Notes: a model not told the origin generated them from the sequence alone. A stretch of 44,276 nucleotides of DNA from Prolixibacteraceae bacterium (GCA_030602265.1 JAUWAB010000032.1:1-44276), one strand, 5' to 3'. Counted from the first letter of the stretch, positions 1-9,468 are shown. Program-made: numbers and translations.

Positions 1-1569
1 TCCCTTTTCAATAATTTCTTCCATCATACCAGATAATTGATTTACTTTTTCCGGAAATTGAAAGTAGAGATTCTGGCTCTCCAGTGGATCATCCTTAATA
101 TTATACAATTGACCTTTAGGGCCATTTTCTTCCGGATGGAGTTTTGCCGGATGGGTGAAACCTCCTGAGCCCAGACCGTTGATGTATTTCCAGTCGCCCT
201 CTCGGATACTGTAATATCCGCCTGCATGATGTACCATCGAACTGCGGACAGCCTTTTCATTTTCACCGTTTAAAACGTGCCAGAAACTGAAACTGTCTTC
301 ACCCATGTTTTCTTCCGTTTTTTGCCCGGTAAGGTCGCAAAAGGTCGCAAAAAAATCGGTCAGGCTGACGAGTTGTTTATATGTCGAAGGCTGTTCTGTT
401 TTTGCCGGCCATGAAATGATCAGTGGAATGCGGTGACCTCCGTTCCAGATGTCTCCCTTCTGCCCTTTGCTTCCCTGATTGGAGTTATGGGCAAACAATT
501 CAATCTCTTCCTGGGGCCAGTACCCTCCGTTATCACTCGAGAAAATTAGAATGGTATTTTCTGCGATCCCATTACTGATGAGGGCTTGTTTTATTTGTGC
601 CACTGCATCATCAATATCCAATACAAAATCGCCATACACACCAACAGACGATTTTCCTTTAAACCGGGCTGAGGGTAGCCAGGGTGTATGCGGCCCGGTT
701 AACGGGAGATAGAGAAAAAAAGGTTTCTCCCTGTTTTGGGTAGCCTGGTTTTCAATAAATGCGATCCCTTCATTCACGATTTCCGTGTGGCAATTTTCCA
801 TCCTGAACGAACGCGACATCTCGCCCTGCCGCCACCATACCCCTTTCTGCCAGTAAACCGCCAGATCGTCGGTGTGTTTTTTATCCCAGGCATATTGCGT
901 GTTTTCAAGCCGGGATGGATAATGGCCGGTGGTTAAAATCATATCCGGGTCAACTGCTTCGTGGTTCCTGAGAAACAAGTAGGGCGGAATATCGAGTGAG
1001 GCTGGATGAATGAAGGAGTAATCAAATCCGAAATCGTTGGGTCCTCCGGATATTTTTTTGCTGAAATCAACGTTTGAGTAACCGGTTTTTAAATCCAACT
1101 GAGGTTTGTTTCCGTCTTTGGTTTGCCAGCTAACGCCCAGATGCCATTTGCCGATGCAGGCACTGGTATAACCGGCATTTTTTAATATCGTTGCCAGAGT
1201 TGCCCTCTGAGGTTCGATTACCGGTCCTGCGAACCCTTCAATTCCCCTGATCGCATGTTCTGTGCGGAAGGCATATCTGCCGGTAAGCAGTCCGTATCGC
1301 GACGGAGTACATACCGATGCACTGGCATGAGCCTGGGTAAAAGTAATGCCTTCGCCTATAAGTTTGTCGATGGCCGGAGTTTTGGTGCGGGCAAAAGGAT
1401 TTAATCCACTGATGTCGCCATAGCCCATATCGTCAGCAAAAATAAAAACGATATTGGGTTTGGATGAATGATTTTTACTGATATCAGATGCTTTTATCAT
1501 CTGCTGACCTGCAAGTCCTAAAGTTATCAAACCTGCCATACCAATTGATCTGGTATTAAGTACTTTCAT
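1..1569 (-). CDS. Secreted sulfatase (S1 family), 3' end cut by window edge
   Basis: Formylglycine-type sulfatase that would remove sulfate esters from a glycan in the periplasm or outside the cell. 523 codons are visible and the frame is open to base 1, so the C-terminus lies outside the window. The start at 1569 gives a short hydrophobic N-terminus (about residues 9-22), a plausible signal peptide. The metal-binding Asp pair is at residues 46-47 (FADDMGYGD), and the sulfatase signature C-T-P-S-R is at residues 87-91; Cys87 would be converted to formylglycine. A GKWHLG motif and an SSDNGG motif follow, as expected of the family. It is the last visible gene of a minus-strand run GH76-GH92-sulfatase-sulfatase, 88 bp after the second sulfatase. 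The sulfate position and sugar cannot be told from sequence alone. The family call is very secure. Confidence 0.93.
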   Translation of the reverse strand, partial: MKVLNTRSIGMAGLITLGLAGQQMIKASDISKNHSSKPNIVFIFADDMGYGDISGLNPFARTKTPAIDKLIGEGITFTQAHASASVCTPSRYGLLTGRYAFRTEHAIRGIEGFAGPVIEPQRATLATILKNAGYTSACIGKWHLGVSWQTKDGNKPQLDLKTGYSNVDFSKKISGGPNDFGFDYSFIHPASLDIPPYLFLRNHEAVDPDMILTTGHYPSRLENTQYAWDKKHTDDLAVYWQKGVWWRQGEMSRSFRMENCHTEIVNEGIAFIENQATQNREKPFFLYLPLTGPHTPWLPSARFKGKSSVGVYGDFVLDIDDAVAQIKQALISNGIAENTILIFSSDNGGYWPQEEIELFAHNSNQGSKGQKGDIWNGGHRIPLIISWPAKTEQPSTYKQLVSLTDFFATFCDLTGQKTEENMGEDSFSFWHVLNGENEKAVRSSMVHHAGGYYSIREGDWKYINGLGSGGFTHPAKLHPEENGPKGQLYNIKDDPLESQNLYFQFPEKVNQLSGMMEEIIEKG

Positions 1570-1657
1570 TTCTGAATTTTTAGTTGTTGATATTTATTGT
1601 TCATTAGTTTGTTAAAGTCTGCTGAGTCATTGCCCGATTTTCTTGAATTCCATAATT

Positions 1658-3064
1658 CTACCGGGGTTGAACTATTTGATATTCCTTGTCATATAATCCC
1701 AGTTGCTGTTTTTTCCACACAGCGCCCTCAAGAAATACGGGGTGGGGCAGGGAAACATCCCATTCTCCGAGTTGCCGGAGCATGGATCTGGTCCGGTCGA
1801 TGTTTTGCAAAGCCACATCATGTTGTTCTGAAATGTCTTCAGAAAGATCGTAAAGCATGGGTAAACGGTCGGGCAGTCGTACCAGTTTCCAGTTTCCTTC
1901 GCGAATGACCGCACTGATGGTAAAACGCCAGTTAAGGATTTTATGCGGCTGTTCCCGCACTTGTCCGGTTATATAGGGCATTAAGTTTACACCGTCAAAA
2001 TCATCTTCATCAGCCATCTTTCCTCCTGCCAGTTCCAAAAAGGTAGGCGTAATGTCGAGTGAAGTCACAGGATGATGATACAGTTGCCCCTCAGGTAATA
2101 TGCCTTGCCATCTCATAATAAAGGGAACACGTATGCCGCCTTCGAGCAGGATTCCTTTTTGTCCGTTGAGGGGTGCATTTATGGATGCGTTCTGGTCGCA
2201 CGGGCCACCATTGTCGCTGATAAAAACCACAAGGGTGTTTTCGTCTAATCCTTCCTCCTTCAATGCATCCATAATACGGCCGATGTTCACATCGAGCCGG
2301 TGCACCATGGCACAGTAAGTTCGTCGTTTAGTATCCTTAATGTGTTTGAACAGCTCCAGGTCGGCTTCGGTTGCCTGCATCGGCGCGTGGGGCGCGTTGA
2401 ATGAAGCGAACAGGAAAAATGGCTGGTCTTTGTGTCTCCGGATAAAATCAACACATTCATCACCTTTATCGTCGGTAAGGTATGTTATGGGTTGGGGAGT
2501 TTTATAATTACATTCTATGGGCGACAAATAGCCTTTGCCGTCAGGTTGGGAAGTGAAATAATCGTGACCCCCGCCCTGGTAGCCCCAAAATTCATCGAAC
2601 CCTCTTTTCAGCGGATGGAAATGGGGTTCGTAACCCAAATGCCATTTACCCACAAGTGCGGAAACATAGCCCAATGGTTTAAGCCGTTCGGCAATGGTTT
2701 TCTCAGATACCGGCAGTCCCTGAAATTTCGGGTCAAATCCGGGCTGGTTTTCAGCCATATTATTGTCGAAACCAAACTTTACCTGGTTTCGCCCGGTCAT
2801 AAGACCCGCTCTTGAAGGTCCGCAAACCGGAGACGATACATAGCCCTGGGTAAAATTGACGCCTTCTTTTGCCAGCCTGTCGATGTTAGGCGTTGGAATC
2901 TGCTTGCTCCCGTGCAGACTTAAATCGGCATAACCCAAATCGTCGGCAATAATCAGTATGAAATTGGGTTTTGCCTTTTCCGGGTTGGATAATACGGCAA
3001 TTGCTTCATTCGGGACAATAAGCTGAACCACTGAAGCCACCAGAGCAGAAATGGATTTTTTCAT
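1658..3064 (-). CDS. Secreted sulfatase (S1 family)
   Basis: Second S1-type sulfatase of the operon. I prefer the start at 3064, which gives a normal signal peptide (MKKSISALVASVVQL...). An in-frame upstream ATG at 3142 would add 26 residues that do not look like a signal. From the 3064 start the protein is 468 residues: Asp pair at about 41-42 (IIADDLGYAD), signature C-G-P-S-R with Cys81, then GKWHLG, a SDNGGP motif and a C-terminal subdomain. Length is normal for the family. It is clearly different from the neighbouring sulfatase in sequence, so the two probably remove sulfates from different positions or sugars. It follows the GH92 gene by a little over 130-200 bp, depending on start, on the same strand. 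Substrate unknown; family call secure. Confidence 0.92.
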   Translation of the reverse strand: MKKSISALVASVVQLIVPNEAIAVLSNPEKAKPNFILIIADDLGYADLSLHGSKQIPTPNIDRLAKEGVNFTQGYVSSPVCGPSRAGLMTGRNQVKFGFDNNMAENQPGFDPKFQGLPVSEKTIAERLKPLGYVSALVGKWHLGYEPHFHPLKRGFDEFWGYQGGGHDYFTSQPDGKGYLSPIECNYKTPQPITYLTDDKGDECVDFIRRHKDQPFFLFASFNAPHAPMQATEADLELFKHIKDTKRRTYCAMVHRLDVNIGRIMDALKEEGLDENTLVVFISDNGGPCDQNASINAPLNGQKGILLEGGIRVPFIMRWQGILPEGQLYHHPVTSLDITPTFLELAGGKMADEDDFDGVNLMPYITGQVREQPHKILNWRFTISAVIREGNWKLVRLPDRLPMLYDLSEDISEQHDVALQNIDRTRSMLRQLGEWDVSLPHPVFLEGAVWKKQQLGLYDKEYQIVQPR

Positions 3065-3277
3065 TTCAACAGTCGGTTTAATTTTCTCTAAATATATAAA
3101 ATTGCCGTTATTCTCCGGATGACCGGCTCTTTTTACATTCATTTGAATGTTATGAAAAAGAGCCTGATCACCCGGAATACAACAGATTTGTATCTTCTTC
3201 CCGTTGGTAAAAGCCGATAGGCTAAGAATAACTGTTTTTGGCTATATGACTGCTGATGCCGATCCGTTTATCACTAA

Positions 3278-5560
3278 TCATCTTTCATTGGAAAACGAAT
3301 AGGGAAAATCTTCAGGATGGATACCCCTGTTTTTGTTGGGAACCGGACTCATCGTAAAATCTATTACCGCGCCTTTCATGAGCTCTTCATGGAGGAGGTA
3401 ATTTTTGGTGTATTCCTTGCCATTTACTTTCATCTCCTGAATATATCGGTTTTCCGGTGAATTGTTGCCGGCATTGATGATGATCTTATTCCCGTTTTCC
3501 AAATCGATCTCCACTGATTTGAACAAGGGAGAGCCCAGGATGTATTCGTTGGTTCCCGGACAAACTGAATAAAAACCTAAAGATGAAAAGACATACCATG
3601 CCGAAGTCTGGCCATTGTCCTCGTCTCCGCAATATCCGTCCGGAGTGGCTGCATACAGCTTGTCCTTGATTTCCCTGGCCCAGTATTGCGCCTTCCAGGG
3701 TTCTCCTGCATAGTTGTACAAAAATACCATATGCTGAATAGGCTGGTTCCCGTGTGCATACTGTCCCATGTCCATCACCTGCATTTCGCGCATTTCATGG
3801 ATCATCCTCCGGCTGTTCATTCCTTCCGATCCCGGAATGATAAATACCGAGTCCAGCATGTTCACAAATTCCTTTGGCCCGCCCATCAGGTCCATCAATC
3901 CCTTCGGATCATGAAAGACCGACCAGGAGTAATGCCAGCTGTTTCCTTCGGTAAAATCGCGGCTCCAGTCTGTTGGGTTAAATGTATCTGAAAACGTACC
4001 ATCGCTCGCCCTGCCAGCCATCAGCTTGTTTTTCGGATTATACAGGTTCTTGTAGTTCATCGCCCTCTGCGCATAGATGTCGATCTCCTCTTTTGGCTTA
4101 TTCAGGGTTCTGCCCAGCTGGTAAATCGTCCAGTCGTTGTAGGCATATTCCAGCGTGCGGGCAACATTCTGACTGATACGGACATCATTCGGAATATACC
4201 CGAAAGAGTTGTATTCTTCGTAGCCGGTCCTTCCGGATGCCGCTACGGTGGGGTGTACATTGTTTGCCCCGTGTTTCAGGGCTTCCCACAAGGTTTCGAT
4301 ATCATAGCCCCGCAATCCTTTCACCCAGGCATCGGCAACTACTGAGGCCGAGTTATTTCCTACCATGATGTTCCGGTGCCCCGGGCTTGCCCATTCCGGT
4401 AGGAATCCGCTCTCCTTGTATGCATTGGCAAGGCCTTCCTGCATTTTTACATTTTCCGACGGATACAGAAAGTTCAGGAAAGGGAATAAGCTGCGGAAGG
4501 TGTCCCAGAAGCCGGTATCGGTAAACATATAACCGGGTAAAACTTGACCATTGTATGGACTGTAGTGCATGATTTTTCCATCGGCATCGATTTCAGTTAA
4601 ATTTCTGGGGAAAAGAACCGTGCGGTAAAGGTTGGAGTAAAACGTCCGCAGGTTATCGATGTTGTCGTCATGAATCCTGATTTTTCCGAGTACCTCGTTC
4701 CAGCGCTCCCTGCCGCGCTCAGCTATCTCGTCGAAACCTGAGCCGTCCAGTTCCTTCAGGTTCAATAAAGCCTGTTCATGGCTGATAAAGGAAGATGCCA
4801 CCCGGACATGTACCTGTTCTCTTCTGACGGTTGAAAAACCGATGATTGCCCCGGCATGGTTGCCGGTAAACTCCTTTTCATTCTCTGTGATTTCACCATC
4901 CTTTACGACAGAATAGTAGGTAAAGGGTTTATCAAAAACCATAACGAAATAGTTCTTGAAATTTTCAGGAACACCGCCACTGTTGCGGGTAGTATAGCCG
5001 ATAATTTTATGCTCCTCCGGAATAATTTTTATGTACGAACCCTTGTCGAAAGCATCGGTGATGATATAGGAATTCTCGCTGTCGGGAAACGTAAACCGGA
5101 ACATGGCTGCCCGTTCGGTCGGGGTAATTTCGGTAGTGACGTCAAAATCGGCCAGGTAAACCCGGTAATAGTGCGGTTTGGCCACTTCAGCCTTATGTGA
5201 AAACCAGCTGGCCCTGTCGTCTTCATTAAAAACCGGTTTGCCGGTCACGGCCATAATGGAAAATTGGCCATAATCGTTCATCCACGGACTGGGCTGGTGG
5301 GTTTGTTTGAATCCCCTGATTTTATCGGCAGTGTACTGGTACATCCATCCGTCACCCATTTTCCCGGTCTGGGGTGACCAGAAATTCATGCCCCAGGGGA
5401 GGGCGATCGCCGGATAGGTATTTCCGGTGGAAAGTTCGTACTTGGATAATGTTCCGGTTAATGGGTTCACATAACTGACCGGATCAAAATCCCGGCCGTT
5501 CGCTTTAAGAAACAAATGAAGTAAAATGAATGCAACTAAGATTCCTGCTTTTCTTACCAT
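3278..5560 (-). CDS. GH92 exo-alpha-mannosidase-like protein with altered catalytic residues
   Basis: Glycoside hydrolase family 92, Ca2+-dependent exo-acting alpha-mannosidases of the periplasm or cell surface. 760 residues, the usual length. N-terminal signal (residues 1-21), then the beta-sandwich opening with VNPLTGT (31-37) and LPWGM (54-58), and the (alpha/alpha)6 domain. The typical C-terminal block is present: HMVFLYNYAG (610-619), GDEDNGQTSAWYVFS (645-659) and GFYSVCPG. Two departures stand out. The GNEP motif that carries the general acid Glu in characterised members reads GNQP here (Gln606, codon 3743-3745, CAG). The HEDI-like C-terminal motif reads HEEL (724-727), Glu in place of the usual Asp. 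A related Gln variant is known from a GH92 that cleaves mannose-1-phosphate diesters, so an activated substrate is possible; loss of activity is the alternative. It lies 26 bp after GH76. Confidence 0.9.
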   Translation of the reverse strand: MVRKAGILVAFILLHLFLKANGRDFDPVSYVNPLTGTLSKYELSTGNTYPAIALPWGMNFWSPQTGKMGDGWMYQYTADKIRGFKQTHQPSPWMNDYGQFSIMAVTGKPVFNEDDRASWFSHKAEVAKPHYYRVYLADFDVTTEITPTERAAMFRFTFPDSENSYIITDAFDKGSYIKIIPEEHKIIGYTTRNSGGVPENFKNYFVMVFDKPFTYYSVVKDGEITENEKEFTGNHAGAIIGFSTVRREQVHVRVASSFISHEQALLNLKELDGSGFDEIAERGRERWNEVLGKIRIHDDNIDNLRTFYSNLYRTVLFPRNLTEIDADGKIMHYSPYNGQVLPGYMFTDTGFWDTFRSLFPFLNFLYPSENVKMQEGLANAYKESGFLPEWASPGHRNIMVGNNSASVVADAWVKGLRGYDIETLWEALKHGANNVHPTVAASGRTGYEEYNSFGYIPNDVRISQNVARTLEYAYNDWTIYQLGRTLNKPKEEIDIYAQRAMNYKNLYNPKNKLMAGRASDGTFSDTFNPTDWSRDFTEGNSWHYSWSVFHDPKGLMDLMGGPKEFVNMLDSVFIIPGSEGMNSRRMIHEMREMQVMDMGQYAHGNQPIQHMVFLYNYAGEPWKAQYWAREIKDKLYAATPDGYCGDEDNGQTSAWYVFSSLGFYSVCPGTNEYILGSPLFKSVEIDLENGNKIIINAGNNSPENRYIQEMKVNGKEYTKNYLLHEELMKGAVIDFTMSPVPNKNRGIHPEDFPYSFSNER

Positions 5561-5586
5561 TTTTTTGATTTTATATTAATTCAAGG

Positions 5587-7035
5587 TTATTCTGCTTTTT
5601 CCAGTTCGAAACGTGCCAGCACAGCGTATTGGGCAGCAAAAGCAAAGCTGAACATGCCCTCCGTATTATTGTTCTTTTCATCTGCATGCCAGCCTTTCAG
5701 TAAGTTTGTCGGGAGGATCCCGTCATACAAAAAGTTATCGTACCCGTAATTCAGGTTTTGCTGAAAGCTGTTCAGGTATTCTTCAACATTCAGGTATGTA
5801 GGGTATATATCAACATAGCCTCGCATCAGCACCCCGTTGAACCAGTTTCTGAAACCTTTGGTATCAAAGGAATAATATCCGGGGATTTCCGCTCCCTCAG
5901 TTGCAAAATAGCTGAAACTGGCATCCGATAAAAGGATGGCATCTTCGAGATAGTTGTCGTGCTGGGTCGCCCGGTAAAGGTCTGCAGCTCCCGACAGCAT
6001 GGTGCCGCTGTTGTAGGTAATGGCCGGCCCTACCCGGTCCTTGCAGTAGATCCCCATGCGGTAAACCTCACCATTAACAGTTTCCGTCTGAGGTTTACGG
6101 GGAGTGCAACCACCCATCATGTCATCATACACGCCATCGGGGCGCAGCAGGTGCTTCTTTTGCCAGTCATATATTTTTTGGGCATATTCCAGATAGTAAT
6201 CACTTTTATTTACCTGTTTCGTCCTGCGGGTAACTTTGTCGGTGGCATCAATATAGCGGTGGGTTATCCGGTCGTTTTTGTTTTTGTACAGTTCGTGCAG
6301 CCATACCAGCGGACTAATCATGGGGCCGTTGCTGCATGAATGCTTGGTCACATAGCCAGGCCCCCAGGGAATCCCGCCGTGTTCATCCCCGTTTGAGTCA
6401 CGGGTGGTATCCCATCCGTCTAAAACATATTCCGTCAGGTATTCTGCTTTCTCCAGATATTGCTGATTACCTGTCAGTTTATAAGATTCCAGCAATTCAC
6501 GGATAAGCCACATCTGATCGTCATACACGTTTTCAACACCGGCCACTTTTGCAGTCCCTTTCGACCTGGCACGGTGAACGCCATAAACCGTCCACTGCCT
6601 GGTTTGTGAATATGAAACCAGTTCAAATGTTCCCAGATAAAAATCGGCATGATCGTACATAGCCTGCAGCAATTGGGCATACCGGTTAAAATGCTGATCA
6701 TACAAAGTGGTATTGCCATGTTCTTTCTGCACCGTAAGGGTGTTGAGTATGGCATTTACAGCCTCAATGGCGGCAGTGTACATCCAGATACTTCCCGTCT
6801 CTTCCGAACGAACCCCTGTATAGGGATTATAATACCTGGCCATAGCCATATTGTCGCCGGTAAAATGGGCTGATACTGCTCTGTCGGCAATTTCTATGGC
6901 CCGGATTAAGTTTTTCTCTACAAGAGGTATCTCGCCTGATAATTTGTTTCTTTTACCGGTATTGACATTGCCGAGGGAAACAACCCATGAAAAAAGCAGG
7001 CAACCAAATATTAAGACAGACGGTTTTTTTACCAT
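5587..7035 (-). CDS. GH76 endo-alpha-1,6-mannanase-like protein
   Basis: Glycoside hydrolase family 76, (alpha/alpha)6-barrel enzymes that cut alpha-1,6-mannan backbones. 482 residues. An N-terminal hydrophobic stretch (residues 6-21) includes a Cys at 12 that might be a loose lipobox; the signal class is unsure. GH76-like blocks in order: the adjacent Asp pair D172-D173 in VYDDQMWL, matching the family's consecutive catalytic aspartates; GGIPWGPG (220-227) followed by KHSCSNGPM; and the ITYNSGTMLSGAADLYRAT block (339-357), where most family members read YNQG. A GH88/GH105-like fold is the main alternative because they share the barrel, but the GGIPW and YNxG blocks favour GH76. It is the first gene of the operon with GH92 and two sulfatases, which suggests that a branched, sulfated alpha-mannan is the substrate. 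Confidence 0.85.
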   Translation of the reverse strand: MVKKPSVLIFGCLLFSWVVSLGNVNTGKRNKLSGEIPLVEKNLIRAIEIADRAVSAHFTGDNMAMARYYNPYTGVRSEETGSIWMYTAAIEAVNAILNTLTVQKEHGNTTLYDQHFNRYAQLLQAMYDHADFYLGTFELVSYSQTRQWTVYGVHRARSKGTAKVAGVENVYDDQMWLIRELLESYKLTGNQQYLEKAEYLTEYVLDGWDTTRDSNGDEHGGIPWGPGYVTKHSCSNGPMISPLVWLHELYKNKNDRITHRYIDATDKVTRRTKQVNKSDYYLEYAQKIYDWQKKHLLRPDGVYDDMMGGCTPRKPQTETVNGEVYRMGIYCKDRVGPAITYNSGTMLSGAADLYRATQHDNYLEDAILLSDASFSYFATEGAEIPGYYSFDTKGFRNWFNGVLMRGYVDIYPTYLNVEEYLNSFQQNLNYGYDNFLYDGILPTNLLKGWHADEKNNNTEGMFSFAFAAQYAVLARFELEKAE

Positions 7036-7063
7036 TGGTTTTTAGTATATAATACATCTCCTG

Positions 7064-7132
7064 CCGCCATCAGAGTATCATATAAAACGGGAATTATCCC
7101 GGGTTTTGTATTAAATGCTCCCATGGCGGAGC
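7064..7132 (-). promoter_or_regulatory. Structured 5' leader of the GH76-GH92-sulfatase operon
   Basis: Between the predicted promoter and the GH76 start there is a leader of roughly 108 nt with several inverted repeats. GCTCC (7117-7121) pairs with GGAGC (7128-7132). AAAAC (7084-7088) pairs with GTTTT (7103-7107), with an inner GGGA/TCCC stem. A longer-range pair CCGCCAT (7064-7070)/ATGGCGG (7123-7129) overlaps the first hairpin, so the two folds would exclude each other. Function is inferred only; no known riboswitch class is recognised. Confidence 0.3.
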
Positions 7133-7149
7133 TGATTATTCTTAAGCCT

Positions 7150-7181
7150 CAAAAATAGTAATTGTTGTGTAAGTGTTGAAA
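7150..7181 (-). promoter_or_regulatory. Bacteroidota-type promoter for the GH76 operon
   Basis: Read on the minus strand, a -7 box TATTTTTG (7157 to 7150) fits TAnnTTTG exactly, with a -33 element TTTC (7181 to 7178; consensus TTTG) and a 20-base spacer. The predicted start is near 7143, about 108 bases before the GH76 ATG. Confidence 0.5.
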
Positions 7182-7215
7182 TAATCGGGAGAAATCACGG
7201 GAGATAGATCCTCTT

Positions 7216-9468
7216 CTAAAAAAACCAACGATATGTCAGGTTGATATTCCTGCCCGGCATGACAAAATTCCGGTCTTCGATTCTCGACAGATGATCACGG
7301 TATTTGGTATTGAGGGCATTTTGCACTTTCAGGATAAAAACGTGCCGGCCCGGTTGGTTGATCCTGTATCCTGCCTGCAGGTTCAGTAAGGAGTACCCAT
7401 CGGTTGCCGCTTCGCCCGGGGCTACCTTTCCTTGCCGGCTGACAGCCATATAGCCTGCTCCCAGCCATCCGCGGGTAAAATCATATTCAATCTCGTTATT
7501 GAATCGGAATGGCGGAATAAACGGAAGGTTCTCATCGGGGCCTCCGCCTATTCTCCGGATACCGCGCACCCAGTCGGTACCTGACTGAAGCCTGACCCTC
7601 TTTGCCAACTGCCAACCCAAACTGATCTCACTGCCAAACAACACCGATTCCCCTTCTGCATAGGTGAATATGGGGTATCCGGTGGGTTCATGGACTGTAC
7701 CGCTTGGCTGCAAGATGATATAGTTGGAAAATTCATTGACAAATCCGGTAACCTCAATGTCAAAATTGCCCTTCCGGTAATTGATGAACATATCTGCACC
7801 ATGACCGATTTCATCCTTGAGTTCCGGATTACCCATTTCATAGACCCCGGCACCCAGGTGCACACCTTCAGCAAACAGCTCCTCGATCATCGGGTTCCGG
7901 TGAGATCTGGCTATCTGACCACCGATCTCCAGTCCTTCAAAAGGACGGACATTTAAGCCGATGGAACCTGAGTAATTAAAGGCATTGCGCGTCAGATCGG
8001 CATTGGGAAATACCTCGTTTTTTAATGCTGTGGAATTTTGAAAATCAAGCCTGACCCCAAACTGCATCCTGGTTGTATAAGAAAGCGGAATTTCCTGGAA
8101 GGTAAAAGTGGCCAGGGTTACACGTTGCTCTCCCGGCGTATAGGCATCAATCCCGGAAATGTTGAGCTTCTGTCCATTGAAGCTGAACCCAAGCGCTCCC
8201 CGGTCAAAAATGCCGGTGGGTTTATGTTGTAACGTTAATGTTGAGCTAAAGGCGTTCTGGTTATACTCCAGTCCGGTTGTTTCATGAGATAAGCCTCCCT
8301 CAGGCCGGGTAATTTGCACCTCCTGCTGCTGAAACCGTGTGGCATTGAACCTCAGTTGGGCCTGGTCGAACCAGGAGCCGGCCAGTTTCCCACCCAGACG
8401 CCCCTGAAGGGCCATCCTTTGGGCACGGATTTCCACATTTTCCTCTGGTATGTCAATAGATTCCGGAATGCCAAAGGCCTGATCGGATAGGGAAAAGCTT
8501 AAACCTCCGTTGATCCTGTCCCGTTGCATGCCCCAACCCAATGCTCCGTCATAATTCTTCATAGCGGTGTTGGGAATCCTGCCTTCGGGGGTGGTTATGT
8601 CACCTGATTGTCTCATCGCCATCCTTGCTGAAAAGGCATTCCGGTCTCCGCCATAGGTCAACCTGCCGAACCCTGCGCCCATGTTGTTCATGGTAGCCGC
8701 CTGTCCCGATACCACCCCGGAAATGCCTTCGTCCCACTGGTCGGGTATGTCGGTGGTCATCAGGTTAATCACTCCGCCCAGGGCACTCGATCCATACAGC
8801 AGGCTGGCAGGTCCGCGGATTACTTCCACCCGGCTGGCAACCAGCGGATCGAGCGATATGGAATGGTCAGCGGAGGTCTCCGAGATATCCCCCATGCGCT
8901 CCCCGTTTTCGAGCACAAGGATCCGGTCTCCATCCATACCCCGGATAACAGGTCGGGCCGGTGCTGACCCAAAACTGCGCATGGCCACCCCTGGCTGGCC
9001 GTTTAGCATCTCCCCAAAAGACGGCTCTGCCCGCCGCTGGATCTGTTCACCCATAAACACAGCATCGGGCTGATAACGGAAACCACTCGCTGTAGGGGAT
9101 GCCGTCAGTACAATTTCTGAAATATTTATGCTGGTGGGCGACAGTTTGATGTCTACTTCCCTGGTGGTTTTTGCTATGGCCTCGATTGCTACCTCGGCCG
9201 GGGCGTAACCTATACTCTGTACCTGAAGAACATGACGCCCCTCCGGTAAATTGGTCAGAAGATAATGGCCGCTGGCATCGGTGAAGGTTCCGATCCGGGT
9301 GCCTTTAATCAGAAGGTTCACAAATGGCAGATGCTCTCCGGTCTTTGCATCGATGACATGCCCGAAAATATTGGCGTCGGTTACCGGTCTCTGGTCAGTG
9401 GGATTGGCCATAAGGGATGTTATTCCGGTTACGTAAATCAGAATAACTGTCAAAAATATTTTTTGCAT
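7216..9468 (-). CDS. TonB-dependent receptor, ZnuD-like (probable metal uptake)
   Basis: Outer-membrane TonB-dependent receptor. The chosen start at 9468 gives a clear signal peptide (MQKIFLTVILIYVTG...); an upstream in-frame ATG at 9513 would add 15 poorly fitting residues. After the signal comes a CarboxypepD-regulatory-like domain (GHVIDAKTGEHLPFVN...), then the plug with QPGVAMRSFG, PVIRGMDGDR and EVIRGPASLLYGSSALGG, then a 22-strand-type barrel ending in an aromatic residue (YRWFF). The phrase SADHSISLDPLVASRVEVIR is close to the plug of ZnuD-type zinc receptors. It is not a SusC: it is too short (about 750 residues) and has no SusD partner. A small His-rich membrane protein is encoded just upstream on the same strand, which supports a metal substrate. 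It lies next to the mannan operon but is separated by its own promoter region. Confidence 0.88.
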   Translation of the reverse strand: MQKIFLTVILIYVTGITSLMANPTDQRPVTDANIFGHVIDAKTGEHLPFVNLLIKGTRIGTFTDASGHYLLTNLPEGRHVLQVQSIGYAPAEVAIEAIAKTTREVDIKLSPTSINISEIVLTASPTASGFRYQPDAVFMGEQIQRRAEPSFGEMLNGQPGVAMRSFGSAPARPVIRGMDGDRILVLENGERMGDISETSADHSISLDPLVASRVEVIRGPASLLYGSSALGGVINLMTTDIPDQWDEGISGVVSGQAATMNNMGAGFGRLTYGGDRNAFSARMAMRQSGDITTPEGRIPNTAMKNYDGALGWGMQRDRINGGLSFSLSDQAFGIPESIDIPEENVEIRAQRMALQGRLGGKLAGSWFDQAQLRFNATRFQQQEVQITRPEGGLSHETTGLEYNQNAFSSTLTLQHKPTGIFDRGALGFSFNGQKLNISGIDAYTPGEQRVTLATFTFQEIPLSYTTRMQFGVRLDFQNSTALKNEVFPNADLTRNAFNYSGSIGLNVRPFEGLEIGGQIARSHRNPMIEELFAEGVHLGAGVYEMGNPELKDEIGHGADMFINYRKGNFDIEVTGFVNEFSNYIILQPSGTVHEPTGYPIFTYAEGESVLFGSEISLGWQLAKRVRLQSGTDWVRGIRRIGGGPDENLPFIPPFRFNNEIEYDFTRGWLGAGYMAVSRQGKVAPGEAATDGYSLLNLQAGYRINQPGRHVFILKVQNALNTKYRDHLSRIEDRNFVMPGRNINLTYRWFF

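Noticed and set aside
7216-9468. TonB receptor as the SusC of the mannan operon
   Set aside because: Too short for SusC, plug resembles metal receptors, no SusD follows, and the mannan operon has its own promoter.
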